Shown: positions 27,527 through 36,645 of the stretch, piece after piece | Layout of the letters: each line of letters begins with the position of its first letter | Numbering within the stretch: the first letter of the stretch is position 1 | Assembly (NCBI RefSeq): GCF_016722925.1 | Contig: NZ_JAEQNC010000007.1 | Location: forward strand, 248,001 to 312,000 | Source: Phytoamicus setariae | GTDB taxonomy: Bacteria; Pseudomonadota; Alphaproteobacteria; Rhizobiales; Rhizobiaceae | DNA length: 64,000 nucleotides | Direction of reading: 5' to 3' | Position numbers and translations under genes: made by a program | Notes under the pieces: generated by a model | Told to the model about the DNA's origin: nothing | The model's database searches: none | The model's input: the letters and a program-made list of their open reading frames with translations, nothing else

Positions 27527-28591
27527 TCATTTTGCCGCGTCGAGGACCGATTGCGGCGCATCGCGGTTGAGCGATTCCTTCCAGCCTTCGGACACATTGG
27601 CCTTGGTGACGGTCAGAGCAGGCGCGACGATGAAGGCCGGGGTCTGTTCGCCGAGCAGCGACTTCAGGCCGGTCGCGGCCATGGTGCGGCCAAGCTCGTA
27701 GGCCTTGTCGGCAACCAGCGCGGTCACGTTGCCGCCCTTGACCATGTCGAGGCCAACCGGCTCGGAAAGGTCGAGCGTGACGATCTTCGTATGCTTGTTG
27801 CCGGCTGCGCGCAAAGCTGCGAGCACACCATCGGCCGGCTCCGCCCAGGTTACATAGATACCGTCGAGGTCGGGGTTCTGCAGCAGCATGGCACTCGCCA
27901 GTTCCTCGGCGCGGGCCGGATCGGAAATGCCCTGTTCGGCCACGATCTTGATGTCGGGATAGTCTTTCTCGATCGTCGACTTGAACGCCTGGTCACGCTG
28001 GTTGGTCACATAATAGGTGGCGTCATGGAAGATATAACCGACCTTGCCCTTCTTGCCGATCGAAGCCGCCAGCGCATCGGCTGCCTGCTTGCCCATCTGG
28101 AAGAGGTCGTCGGTGACGATGGCAGCATAGTCGGTGCCATGCTTGTAGCCGGCCGGCAGATTGGACAGGAACACCAGCTTGGTGCCGTCCTTGACTGCCT
28201 GTTTGAAGGCTTCGGCCGAGGTCGTCGGGTCGAGCGGCAGCGCCAGGATCACGTTCGGCTTGGCGGCGAGCGCCGTTTCGATGTCGCTGCGCTGCTTGGC
28301 TGCATCGAAGCCCGCATCCGTGGTCACCACAACCTCGACGCCGGCCTTGGCGAATTCGTCCTTGGCACCGGCCGAAACGGCATTGGTGAAGTCCGACGAG
28401 GTGTGCCAGAGAAGCGCGGCCTTGTAGCCCTTGCCCTTCAGCTTGGCGAGATCGGCATCCGAAAGCTTGATTTCGGCGCTCTGCGTCGCGGCCTCTCCGG
28501 AAGGACCGACCGTCTGCGCATGCGCAAGAACCGGTGCGGCGATCAATGCGCTGGCGAGCAGCGCTGCATTCAACATTTTCCTCATCAGCAT
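27527..28591 (-). CDS. Periplasmic sugar-type substrate-binding protein (copy 2)
   Basis: This second 354-residue binding protein carries a signal peptide ending in VLAHA-QT and the paralogue marks VGYIFHDATYYVTNQRDQAF and DGIYVTWAEPADG. The two copies are separated by 66 bp. They differ mostly in the ligand-facing N lobe, for example LALPLDPTTSAEAFKQAV here against LSLPVDPASAATVYEPAL in copy 1. Tandem duplication followed by divergence is the simplest reading. The start at 28591 follows AAGGGAA; a second ATG lies two codons on. Confidence 0.9.
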   Translation of the reverse strand: MLMRKMLNAALLASALIAAPVLAHAQTVGPSGEAATQSAEIKLSDADLAKLKGKGYKAALLWHTSSDFTNAVSAGAKDEFAKAGVEVVVTTDAGFDAAKQRSDIETALAAKPNVILALPLDPTTSAEAFKQAVKDGTKLVFLSNLPAGYKHGTDYAAIVTDDLFQMGKQAADALAASIGKKGKVGYIFHDATYYVTNQRDQAFKSTIEKDYPDIKIVAEQGISDPARAEELASAMLLQNPDLDGIYVTWAEPADGVLAALRAAGNKHTKIVTLDLSEPVGLDMVKGGNVTALVADKAYELGRTMAATGLKSLLGEQTPAFIVAPALTVTKANVSEGWKESLNRDAPQSVLDAAK

Positions 28592-28642
28592 TGTCGTGTT
28601 CCCTTTTTTCGACGTGTTGACAGTGATTTTATGAGCTCGGCC

Positions 28643-29899
28643 CTATTCCTCCACGCCGCAGTAGCGCGCCATGAACGTGGCAAACGCGACGATGCCGGCG
28701 AGGTATTCCTCGATGTCGACATGCTCCTCGAACGTATGGCAGTTGCGGATGTCGCCCGGCGCGCAATAGACGGCAGGCACGCCCAGCCGATTGACGAAGA
28801 ACGGCGATTCCGACCAGAACGGCGCACCCTGGATCTCGCCCTTGCCCGCCATCGCCTCGCGCACGGCTCCGCAGAGCATTGCCACTTCGGGCAGGTTTGG
28901 ATCGATCTCCGCGGCCGATCCCCCCACGGCATGGTCCCGCCCCGCCGGATAGGCGATATCGACCTTGATTTCCGGATCAGCGATCGCGCCACGAATGACC
29001 GCTTCCATTTCGGCTGCGGCATCGTCGAGCGATTCACCCGGCAGTAATTTGCGGATCAGCGAAAGCTTGCACTCCTCCGGAACGGCGATGAAGCCGCCGC
29101 CCGAAAGCCCAGTGATCAGCAGGAAGCCGCGTCCGATCAGCGGATGCTCGGCGCGCGCAGAAACCTCATCGGAGTGCTTCCAGAGCGCTGCCATGACAGC
29201 GTGGCTGGCCTTGAGCGCATCCTTGCCGAGTTCCGGCACGCCGAAATAGGCCGACTTGCCGGTGATGGTGATATCGGCGATGAAAAAGCCGATCTGTGCG
29301 GAATAAACCGCAAGCTGGGTCGGCTCGGTATAGACGACGAAATCAGGCTTGGCGATCTCGCCGGCTTCGATACGTGCCGTGTAGTCCTTGACGCCCGCGG
29401 ACACGCCGGTTCCGGGCTGCCCACTTTCCTCGTCGCCGACGAAAGCAAAGGCCAGATCGCCCTTCAACCGGATGCCTGCCCGGTCGAGCAGCGACAGCGC
29501 CGCCAGCGACGTGCAGATACCCGCCTTGAGGTCGCCCGAACCGCGTCCCCAGATCTGCCCGTCGATGATGGGCGCTCCGAATGGATCCTCGCGCTCGGTG
29601 CCGGCCCAGTGCTCGCGCCAGCCATCGACATGCACCGTATCGGTATGGCCGATGAACTGCAGCCTTCTGCCGCCGCCTGCACCCTTGCGCTCACCCCAGA
29701 TGTTGGGTCGACCGGGAAGGAAGTCGGCGACCTTGATGTTGTCGACCTTCCGCGCCTGCATTTCCTTCTGCAGCAAGCCGACGAAATTGGCCTCGTTGCC
29801 GGTGATGCTTTGCCTGCCGATCGCCGCGCGGAGCAACGCGACCGCATCATCCTTGTTGAGCGCGGCGCGCAGCCGCTGGGCGAGACTGTCTGCACTCAT
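28643..29899 (-). CDS. M20-family amidohydrolase/deacylase (ArgE/DapE-like)
   Basis: This 418-residue dinuclear zinc hydrolase has the M20 marks: FIGHTDTVHVDG (His and Asp ligands), GRGSGDLKAGI, the catalytic Glu in GDEESGQPGTG, and the C-terminal His in CHTFEEHVDIEEYLAG. A dimerisation domain is inserted between. Such enzymes remove acyl groups from N-acyl amino acids or split small peptides. It overlaps the ROK regulator stop by 4 bp. As the first enzyme of an importer operon it probably deacylates the imported compound in the cytoplasm before the YhfX-type enzyme acts. Confidence 0.87.
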   Translation of the reverse strand: MSADSLAQRLRAALNKDDAVALLRAAIGRQSITGNEANFVGLLQKEMQARKVDNIKVADFLPGRPNIWGERKGAGGGRRLQFIGHTDTVHVDGWREHWAGTEREDPFGAPIIDGQIWGRGSGDLKAGICTSLAALSLLDRAGIRLKGDLAFAFVGDEESGQPGTGVSAGVKDYTARIEAGEIAKPDFVVYTEPTQLAVYSAQIGFFIADITITGKSAYFGVPELGKDALKASHAVMAALWKHSDEVSARAEHPLIGRGFLLITGLSGGGFIAVPEECKLSLIRKLLPGESLDDAAAEMEAVIRGAIADPEIKVDIAYPAGRDHAVGGSAAEIDPNLPEVAMLCGAVREAMAGKGEIQGAPFWSESPFFVNRLGVPAVYCAPGDIRNCHTFEEHVDIEEYLAGIVAFATFMARYCGVEE

Positions 29900-31110
29900 C
29901 GCGAAGCCTCCTTGAAGACCACGGCTTCCGCTGGTGGCAGCGACATCCGGCTATCAGGCGCATCTGCGCCGAACAGCGCATTGTGCAGATGGCTGAGTCC
30001 AATTGCTGCAGCACCGACGATCGCCGCGCGCGCGCCCAACACGCTCGCCTCGATCTCGACCGGATAGGGAAAGCACTGCGGCAGGAATTTGCGCACCCGC
30101 TCGATCAACTCTTCGCGCAGACCGATAGAACCGCCGAGAATGACCTTCTGCGGATTGGCGATCGCCGCAATAGCACCGATGCCGCGCGCCAAAAGCTTGG
30201 CGGTGTCATCAAGAACAGTCACAGCGTTGTTGTCGCCGGCAGCCGCCTTTTCGAAGATCGCTGGCACCGTGGCTTTCTGCCCCGCCAGTTGCTCGTAACG
30301 CTCGATGATGCCGAAGGAGGCAACCACCCGCTCATAGGCGCCAGTGCGAAGGGATTCAGGGTCGAAGGCATCGGCACCGAAGGGCAGGAAACCGAGTTCG
30401 CCCGCCGCATTGCTGACGCCGCGCACCAACTGACCGTTGACCATCAGCCCGCCGCCGATACCGGTGCCGAGGGCAATATAGGCGAGGTTATCGATTCCCT
30501 GCCCTTGTCCAAGCCAGTTCTCACCGATGACACAGAGATTGACGTCATTTTCCAGCGTCACATCGCAGCCCAGAGCTTTTTCGAGAGCGGCTGCAACATT
30601 CATCTGATCGAGGCCGGGAATATTCGGCGCCAGCAGGATGCGGCCCGTCGCCTGATCCGGCGCACCGGGGGCACCGATAACAGCCATGCGAATACGTTCG
30701 CGCGGAATGTTCTGGTGGCTTGCTGCCAGTTTGCAGAGCTCGGCGATCTGATCGACGACGAACTGTCCGCCCCGCGCGTCGGTCGGCGCCACCTCCTCTG
30801 CGAACACCTGACAGGCGAGATCGGCAATCGCCACGCGGACCTTGGTGCCGCCCAGATCGACCGCGGCGATGTAAGCCGCATCCGGGATCAGTTCGTAGGT
30901 GACGGCGGTGCGGCCGATATGGCCCGACGTACGGCCCGTTTCCTGTACCCAGCCGTCAAGCTCGAGCTGGCGGACGATTTCGGAGATCGTCTGCTTGGAC
31001 AGGCCGGTCTGCTTGGAAATCGAAGCGCGAGAGATCGGCCCATTCTGGACGATCGCTTCCATGACGGCGCGTTGGGAAAACTTTCTGGAGATACGCAGGG
31101 TTTCGCTCAC
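29896..31110 (-). CDS. ROK-family transcriptional repressor
   Basis: This 404-residue protein has an N-terminal winged helix (FSQRAVMEAIVQNGPISRAS, then KQTGLSKQTISEIVRQLE) joined to a ROK sugar-kinase-like domain with the phosphate loop AVDLGGTKVRVAIAD and GTGIGGGLMVNGQLVRG. The C-rich zinc motif typical of ROK kinases is not evident, which fits a regulator. The GTG at 31110 follows TTGAGGACGTC and matches family starts; the extension upstream to 31230 crosses the promoter. It heads a seven-gene operon, so it is autoregulated, probably through the inverted repeat just upstream. Confidence 0.87.
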   Translation of the reverse strand: MSETLRISRKFSQRAVMEAIVQNGPISRASISKQTGLSKQTISEIVRQLELDGWVQETGRTSGHIGRTAVTYELIPDAAYIAAVDLGGTKVRVAIADLACQVFAEEVAPTDARGGQFVVDQIAELCKLAASHQNIPRERIRMAVIGAPGAPDQATGRILLAPNIPGLDQMNVAAALEKALGCDVTLENDVNLCVIGENWLGQGQGIDNLAYIALGTGIGGGLMVNGQLVRGVSNAAGELGFLPFGADAFDPESLRTGAYERVVASFGIIERYEQLAGQKATVPAIFEKAAAGDNNAVTVLDDTAKLLARGIGAIAAIANPQKVILGGSIGLREELIERVRKFLPQCFPYPVEIEASVLGARAAIVGAAAIGLSHLHNALFGADAPDSRMSLPPAEAVVFKEASR

Positions 31111-31128
31111 GACGTCCTCAATTAATTC

Positions 31129-31170
31129 GTTCAGTGACCGAACTATGTATCTGAGGAACGGATCTGTCAA
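31129..31170 (-). promoter_or_regulatory. Promoter and candidate ROK operator of the importer operon
   Basis: On the minus strand TTGACA (31170-31165) and CATAGT (31147-31142) are 17 bp apart, a good sigma-70 fit. An imperfect palindrome, GTTCGGT-C-ACTGAAC (31143-31129; 6 of 7 arm pairs), begins at the -10 and runs into the start-site region, the classic place for a repressor. The regulator gene begins 19 bp further on. Confidence 0.7.
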
Positions 31171-31387
31171 TGGGGTCTTGCACAAATGCAGGCGCACCGC
31201 CCCACCTCGGGGGAAAACCACGCGGCACATCGGAACGGGAGTTGGATCAAGAAAGAGGTGCGGCGGGACATCCGGGAAGGCAGCCCTTGCCCGCCCGCCG
31301 ATACGTGCGCTCTATGTGTGGAAGGTGCGGCGCGCCGAGCTGGCGTCGTCCTTTGGCGCATCCACGGAGCACGGCGCCATCAAGGAA

Positions 31388-31410
31388 AGGCGGGATCGGT
31401 TACCCCGCCT
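31388..31410 (-). terminator. Rho-independent terminator of the polyamine-type operon
   Basis: A 7-bp GC stem (AGGCGGG / CCCGCCT) with a 9-nt loop begins 4 bp after the last permease stop and is followed on the minus strand by TTTCCTT. The rest of the 31111-31413 gap holds only the ROK promoter. Confidence 0.65.
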
Positions 31411-31413
31411 GCT

Positions 31414-32304
31414 TCAAGCGATTTCAGGCGCGCGGATTTTCTTCCGGGCCCTGAAATAGCGAACCGTCTCCCAACCGATGGCACCGCCAATGGTCAGCAA
31501 CATCATTGCCAGCCCGAGCGCATTGACGGCCGGCGTCAATCCCGCCCGGACTTTTGCGGCGATGAAAATGGTCAGCGGCGTCTCGACACCACGCACGAAC
31601 AGTGTCGTGTTGTAGTTCTCGAAGGACTGCAGGAAGGCGATGCAGCACGCCGCCAACAATGATGGCCGCAGATAGGGCAACAGGATGCGGCGAAAGACGT
31701 AGCTGCGCGAGGCGCCGAGCCCGAGCGCGGCTTCCTCCATGGTCCTGTCGAAACGCTGCAGCCGCGCGGCGACCATCAGCATGACGAAGGAGATGATGAA
31801 GCTCGATTGCGCCAGGATGCTGAGCCCGATGCCGCCGCCGACGCCCACCCGCCGCCAGAACAGCAGCGTCGCGATACCGATGACCACGCCCGGCGTCAGC
31901 AGCGGCGAGACCATCAGCGCATAAAAGAAGCCGCGTGAACGCCCGTGCAGGCTGGAGAGCACCAGCGCTGCTGCCGTGCCGGTCGGCAGCGAAATCGCAA
32001 TCACGCCGGCCGCGATCACGATGGAGCTCCACAGCGCTTTCCACATCTCGGTGTCGTTGGCCAGCGCCTCCACCCATTGCAGGGTCGTGCCCAGCCATGG
32101 CGACACCGTGGGAAAGCTGCTCTTGTTGAAGGTCGCAGCCGCCAGAATCGCCAGAGGCGCAAACAGGTAGACGAAGAAAACCAGCAGGTAGGCACGGAAG
32201 GCGATGCGCGGCATCGCATCCACCATTCGGAAAGCCACCGCCCGCGGCAGGGTGCTGCTCTTGCGCTCGGTCATGAACGCGGCATCAGATCGAGTAAGTG
32301 TCAT
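31414..32304 (-). CDS. Spermidine/putrescine-type ABC transporter permease (PotC/PotI-like)
   Basis: This 296-residue inner-membrane permease has about six helices and the coupling loop EEAALGLGASRSYVFRRILL. It follows PotC/PotI in order and spacing. The ATG at 32304 overlaps the stop of the other permease by 4 bp. An apparently longer open frame to 33117 merely runs through the second permease gene in another frame. It pairs with the upstream permease to form the channel of the importer encoded at 31414-35502. Confidence 0.9.
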   Translation of the reverse strand: MTLTRSDAAFMTERKSSTLPRAVAFRMVDAMPRIAFRAYLLVFFVYLFAPLAILAAATFNKSSFPTVSPWLGTTLQWVEALANDTEMWKALWSSIVIAAGVIAISLPTGTAAALVLSSLHGRSRGFFYALMVSPLLTPGVVIGIATLLFWRRVGVGGGIGLSILAQSSFIISFVMLMVAARLQRFDRTMEEAALGLGASRSYVFRRILLPYLRPSLLAACCIAFLQSFENYNTTLFVRGVETPLTIFIAAKVRAGLTPAVNALGLAMMLLTIGGAIGWETVRYFRARKKIRAPEIA

Positions 32305-33182
32305 TTGATTGCGCTCGTAAGGCTGACGCGGAACAATCGAAGGGTGCCGAGCACCACGGCGATGCAGAGAACCAGGAGCGTCGCGCCATAGGCTGCACCG
32401 CGGTTCCAGTTTCCGCTTTCGAAGAACCAGTCGTAGATCAGCTGGGTGAACCAGCGGCTGCCCGGCGCGCCGAGCAGCGCTGGCGCCATGTAGCTTCCGG
32501 CGGCCAACATGAAGGTGAAGACACAGCCGGTGGCAATACCGACCTTCGCATGCGGCAGCACGATCCGCCGATGAATCCGTACGGTTCCCGCCCCGAGATC
32601 GCGCGCAGCCTCGATCTGCGCCCGCTCGAGATTGCTGATGGCATTGTAGATCGGAAACAGCATGAACAGGATATAGGCATAGGTCATGCCCGCCAGCACG
32701 CCCCCGTCCCCGTACCACCTGATCGGGGCATCCAGAACGCCCACCTTGAGAAGCACGGCGTTGAGCGGCCCCTCGAAAGCGAGAAGGATATACCAGGCCA
32801 GGCCGCGCAGCACCTCGTTCATCAGATAGGGTATCGTCAGGATCAGCAGCACGATGCCGGTCTGGCGGGCTGTCAGCACCTGCGCCATCCAGTAGGCCAG
32901 TGGATAGCAGAGCAGGAAAGTGACCAACGTCACAAGGCCGCTCGACCAGACCGTCTTGAGAAAGATCCAGCCATGGCTCTGGTGCCCGAGCAGGTAGAGA
33001 TAGTTGTTGAGCGAATACACATCCTTTGTGCCGCCGACCTGCGCCGCCGGCAGGTTGGGACGCAATGAAAAGTCGAGCATGGTGAGATTGGGGATCAGCA
33101 CAAGGCAGACCAGCCACAACGCCACCAGCAGCATGAACAGCGCCCCGAGCACGCCGCCAAAACGTTGAAACAACTCAGTCAT
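32301..33182 (-). CDS. Spermidine/putrescine-type ABC transporter permease (PotB/PotH-like)
   Basis: This 293-residue permease has about six helices. Marks are the long periplasmic loop after helix 1 with YSLNNYLYLL, YLMNEVLRGLAWYILL, and the coupling loop ARDLGAGTVRIHRRIVLP. The ATG at 33182 overlaps the end of the ATPase gene by 8 bp, so the two are translationally coupled; upstream in-frame Met codons are antisense to the ATPase. Confidence 0.9.
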   Translation of the reverse strand: MTELFQRFGGVLGALFMLLVALWLVCLVLIPNLTMLDFSLRPNLPAAQVGGTKDVYSLNNYLYLLGHQSHGWIFLKTVWSSGLVTLVTFLLCYPLAYWMAQVLTARQTGIVLLILTIPYLMNEVLRGLAWYILLAFEGPLNAVLLKVGVLDAPIRWYGDGGVLAGMTYAYILFMLFPIYNAISNLERAQIEAARDLGAGTVRIHRRIVLPHAKVGIATGCVFTFMLAAGSYMAPALLGAPGSRWFTQLIYDWFFESGNWNRGAAYGATLLVLCIAVVLGTLRLFRVSLTSAIK

Positions 33183-34254
33183 GGGCAAGAACGATCGCAT
33201 CGTGCCGGGAAAAGCCTGCGACAAATTCAGCGCCGATTCCGGGCGCCTCGCCCAGCTGGCGATGCGGGATGGCAACCTGCACATTGACCGGCTCATTCGA
33301 ATGCCTGACGATCCCATGCGCGGTCGCGAACGCACCCTCGAAGTCGAAGCGTTCCGAGATGGCGGTCAGCCGGTTCTCCTGTCCCTGATGATTGACGCAA
33401 AGCGACTCGGGGCGAATATACATTCTAGCCTTCATGCTCGGCCGCAACCCGTCCCCGCCCCGCCCGACAAAGCGCCCATGAGCGCTCTCCAGCACGGCAA
33501 AGCCATCGAATGTTTCCACGACCGTCCCCGACAAAACGTTGTTTTCGCCGACAAATTCGGCAACGAAGGCAGTGGCCGGCTTTGTGTAGAGGTCGAGCGG
33601 CGCGCCGACCTGCTGCAATTGGCCTGCATTCATCACTGCCACCCGATCCGACATGGCCAGCGCTTCCGACTGGTCGTGGGTGATGTAGATGAAGGTGACG
33701 CCGGTGCGCTGCTGCAGTTCGCGCAGTTCGGCCCGCATCCGCTGCCGCAATTTCAGATCGAGCGCTGACAGCGGTTCATCCAGCAACAGGACCTGCGGCT
33801 CGATGGCAAGTGCCCGCGCGATTGCCACGCGCTGCTTTTGACCGCCGGACAGTTCATGGATCATCCTGTTGCCGTATCCAGGCAAGGCAATCAGGTCGAG
33901 CAGCCGGTCGGCCTGACGCCGACGCTCCTTCTTGCCCACCCCGCGCACCTCTAGGCCGAATGTGATGTTTTCCCACACCGGCATCAGCGGAAAAAGGGCG
34001 AGCGACTGGAAAATCATCGCGGTCGGACGGCGGTTTGCCGCCACGCCGGTCATATCCGCGCCGTTGATCAGGATGCGTCCCGACGTTGGCGTGAGAAAGC
34101 CGGCGATCATCCGCAAAAGCGTGGTCTTGCCGCAGCCGGAGGGCCCCAAAATCGAAAAGAATTCACCGGATTCGATATCGAGAGACATTCGCTTCACAGC
34201 CCTTGTGGCCGCGAAATTCATTTCGACATCGATCAGGCTAACAGTATTGGTCAT
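33175..34254 (-). CDS. Spermidine/putrescine-type ABC transporter ATP-binding protein (PotA/PotG-like)
   Basis: This 359-residue ATPase has Walker A GPSGCGKTT, signature LSGGQKQRVAIARA, Walker B LLLDEPLSALD and switch His in ITHDQSEA, then a C-terminal TOBE-type domain (about 270-355) that can sense regulation. It drives the two permeases downstream. The ATG at 34254 lacks a strong ribosome site; a TTG four codons earlier is no better. It is separated from the binding protein by 96 bp holding a stable hairpin. Confidence 0.92.
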   Translation of the reverse strand: MTNTVSLIDVEMNFAATRAVKRMSLDIESGEFFSILGPSGCGKTTLLRMIAGFLTPTSGRILINGADMTGVAANRRPTAMIFQSLALFPLMPVWENITFGLEVRGVGKKERRRQADRLLDLIALPGYGNRMIHELSGGQKQRVAIARALAIEPQVLLLDEPLSALDLKLRQRMRAELRELQQRTGVTFIYITHDQSEALAMSDRVAVMNAGQLQQVGAPLDLYTKPATAFVAEFVGENNVLSGTVVETFDGFAVLESAHGRFVGRGGDGLRPSMKARMYIRPESLCVNHQGQENRLTAISERFDFEGAFATAHGIVRHSNEPVNVQVAIPHRQLGEAPGIGAEFVAGFSRHDAIVLAHD

Positions 34255-34298
34255 GAGATACGCCAAACTAGAGCAGCGATTGTCAATCGCGCATAGTT

Positions 34299-34332
34299 GG
34301 GCAGCGGCCTGCCATGTGCAGAGCCGCTGCCC
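34299..34332 (-). ncRNA. Intercistronic mRNA hairpin between binding-protein and ATPase genes
   Basis: A perfect 10-bp GC-rich stem (GGGCAGCGGC / GCCGCTGCCC) encloses a 14-nt loop. It sits 18 bp after the binding-protein stop. It has no T tract. In many importer operons such a stem protects the 3' end of the binding-protein message, so that the receptor is made in excess. It is a cis-acting structure, not a separate gene. Confidence 0.6.
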
Positions 34333-34350
34333 GTCAGACAGGGATGAAAC

Positions 34351-35502
34351 TTACGCGCCGAGGAACTTGTCCTGATACTCGGTGCGCAGTTCGACGAACC
34401 AGCTCTCCTGAACCGGCCACCACCAAAGCTTCTCCAGCGCATCGCCCGGATAGGCGGCCTGGAAGAATGCCTTGGAATCCGCTGGCAGCAGCGCTTCGGC
34501 GCCCTTGGCCGTCGTGTTGACCTTGGCGTGGGCGGCATACATGGCGCCAGCTTCTGGCGTCAGCATCCAGTTGATGAACGCATAGGCCTGATCGACATTG
34601 GTGGCACCCACCGGGATCGAGATGCCTTCCATCCATGCCAGCGCCCCCTCCTTGGGAGAGATGTAGCCCACCGGCAGGCCTTCCTGCATCAGCCCGGCCG
34701 CCGTGGAATCCCAGGTCTGGCCGAGAACGCAGCCATTGGTACGGAACGCGCCCTGAGCCTCGTTCTGGTTCGACCAGAACTGGGCGATGTTGGCCTTGCG
34801 GGCAATCGCCTCCTTGACGATGACATCGTAGTTGGCGCGCATCGCCGCTTCATCCTTGAAGCTGTCGAGGAACGGCTTGGACAGCTTGCCTTCGGCTTCC
34901 AGCCACAGGGCAAGACCGACCAGGGCGGAATGACCACGTACGGTCACCTTGCCGGTCATTTCCGGCTTCCACAGATCGCTGTAGGACGCGGTTCCGTATG
35001 CCAGCGGCGCCTTTGCCGTGTCGAAGGCCAGCGCTTCGGTGCCCCAGTCGGTCGGCACCTGGTAACGCTTGCCATCGACGACAGCGCCAAGGGTTTCCGA
35101 GCTCTTGATGGCGCTGTCGATGCAACGGTCCCATTCGACCTTCTTTTCGTCGATCGGCTGGACAAGACCGGCCTCGACATAATTAGGCACACGGTCGAGC
35201 GCCGGCCAGATCACGTCGAAGCCCTGCCCCTGGTTGACCTTCATCAGGCTGAGAATCTCGTCATTGGTGCCGTAGGGCGTGTAGGTCGCCTTGATGCCGG
35301 TGGCCTTTTCGAAGGCCGCAAGCATCTCCTCGGAGATGTAACCGGCCCAGGCGCTGAGCCGTAGCTGGCCCGAGGTTGACTGGGAAAACGCCTTGCCGCC
35401 GATGAACGGCATGCTGAAGGCGGATGCGGCGGCTCCGAGCAGCACAGTCCTGCGCTTGATGTTGAAATCGGAACCTGTCGCAACCGGTTTGCCGTTGGCC
35501 AT
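34351..35502 (-). CDS. Spermidine/putrescine-type periplasmic binding protein, Tat-exported
   Basis: This 383-residue PotD/PotF-like receptor carries a twin-arginine signal (NIKRRTVLLG, Arg17-Arg18, then a hydrophobic stretch ending near AFS-QS). Family marks are LSAWAGYISEEMLAAFEKAT, GTNDEILSLM, and GFDVIWPALDRVPNYVEAG. The acidic residues that bind the amines in PotD cannot be confirmed by eye, so the ligand could be another amine or opine. It is first in the operon, with AGGAGAGTACGAC before the ATG. Confidence 0.87.
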   Translation of the reverse strand: MANGKPVATGSDFNIKRRTVLLGAAASAFSMPFIGGKAFSQSTSGQLRLSAWAGYISEEMLAAFEKATGIKATYTPYGTNDEILSLMKVNQGQGFDVIWPALDRVPNYVEAGLVQPIDEKKVEWDRCIDSAIKSSETLGAVVDGKRYQVPTDWGTEALAFDTAKAPLAYGTASYSDLWKPEMTGKVTVRGHSALVGLALWLEAEGKLSKPFLDSFKDEAAMRANYDVIVKEAIARKANIAQFWSNQNEAQGAFRTNGCVLGQTWDSTAAGLMQEGLPVGYISPKEGALAWMEGISIPVGATNVDQAYAFINWMLTPEAGAMYAAHAKVNTTAKGAEALLPADSKAFFQAAYPGDALEKLWWWPVQESWFVELRTEYQDKFLGA

Positions 35503-35925
35503 GTCGTACTCTCCTGAATTGCTACGCCGACAGAACTGTGGCGCTCATTTGCAGGGGGCTACTAGCAGCCGCTTGTGACAGCTAAATTACAGTTGGCTGA
35601 TGGCAGGAAACCGATGAAATAACTGAAATTCGTTCCATATCAGGGGGATAGCCCAGTATCGGCCGACAATGCGATTTCTGTTTCATTTTGGCCGGCGATC
35701 TGCCACAAGACCGGCGGGGCGCGACCGCCGTTATCTTTAGAACGGGCTCGGGCGGGCGATTGACGTCTACCTCGCTGCCACGAGATCACGTGGCCGCCCT
35801 TATCACAGCCAGTACCGCCGAAATCGCACCACATACAGCAATTCTTCACGCGGAAACTCACGCGGCCTTAACCCAGGGCATGCTTGTTGCACCCTGCCGA
35901 AAATGGCAGTCAAAAGGAAATTTCG
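35503..35925. other. Intergenic region of 423 bp without a gene
   Basis: This gap separates the minus-strand polyamine-type operon from a plus-strand secreted protein and must hold both promoters. No open frame with a ribosome site or family likeness is seen in it. The stretch near 35580-35640 is AT-richer than its surroundings. I found no convincing -35/-10 pair and no long inverted repeat. Confidence 0.6.
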
Positions 35926-36420
35926 ATGAAGACTCTTATTGCTGCAGCCGTGATGGTTGCGACATTCGCCGCCGCCGCCTGCGCCGAAACTCTGAACTTC
36001 CCGAGTGAAGCGCCGATCGCGTCGATCACCATCCCCGACAACTGGGGCCCGACTGAGACCGAATCCGGGATCGAGGCAACGTCCGATGACAAGGCAATCT
36101 ATATCTCGATCGATATCGCTGATGCAAAGACCAGCGACAAGGTGATCGACGACGCCATCGCCTTCCTCGAGAAGAACGGCGTCAAAATCGACGGCTCGAC
36201 CCAAAAGCAGTCCGATCAGAAGCTAAACGGCATGGACATGACCAACTTCGATTGGACCGGCACCGACTCCGAAGGGGACGTCAATATCGGCCTCTCCATT
36301 CTTTCCCCCAAGGCCGGCAAGCTTCTGGTCATCACCTATTGGGGCTCGAAGGGCACGCAGGAAAAGCACGCCCAGGTGCTCGGCGAGATCATCACGTCGC
36401 TGAAGCCTGCCGGCGAATGA
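35926..36420 (+). CDS. Secreted hypothetical protein
   Basis: This 164-residue protein has a typical signal peptide (MKTLIAAAVMVATFAAAACA, cleavage near residue 20) and a mature domain of alternating short strands: SITIPDNWGPTETESGIEAT, then AIAFLEKNGVKIDGS, and a C-terminal LLVITYWGSKGTQEKHAQ. The pattern resembles small periplasmic proteins of the histidine-kinase-associated or PsbP/DUF1795 type, but I cannot name the family. The ATG at 35926 follows AAAAGGAAATTTCG. It stands alone between divergent and downstream genes. Confidence 0.7.
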   Translation: MKTLIAAAVMVATFAAAACAETLNFPSEAPIASITIPDNWGPTETESGIEATSDDKAIYISIDIADAKTSDKVIDDAIAFLEKNGVKIDGSTQKQSDQKLNGMDMTNFDWTGTDSEGDVNIGLSILSPKAGKLLVITYWGSKGTQEKHAQVLGEIITSLKPAGE

Positions 36421-36645
36421 AGCCAGCCGACGGTAGACGACTGTAGTCTGCAGGGTCGAGAAAACACGCCTGCCGGTCATGGCCATGGACCGTCGTGACC
36501 GCATGGCACGGCGACATGGTGACAGCGTGAAACTGACGCCGCGCAAACATGAACATGTCGTTCAGAACCGGTTCAGACGATGATGGCTAGGAGTAGCTCA
36601 CAAGAACGAAGCGATTGAGTTTCCTTCTTAATTCGGAGAACCGCT

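Noticed and set aside
27551-29047. A 498-codon plus-strand open frame opposite the second binding protein and the M20 gene.
   Set aside because: Shadow of two genes with strong family motifs.
31414-33117. A single long frame suggesting a fusion of both polyamine-type permeases.
   Set aside because: Only the part from 32304 down has permease sequence in this frame; the upstream half is the out-of-frame shadow of the other permease, which has its own start and stop.
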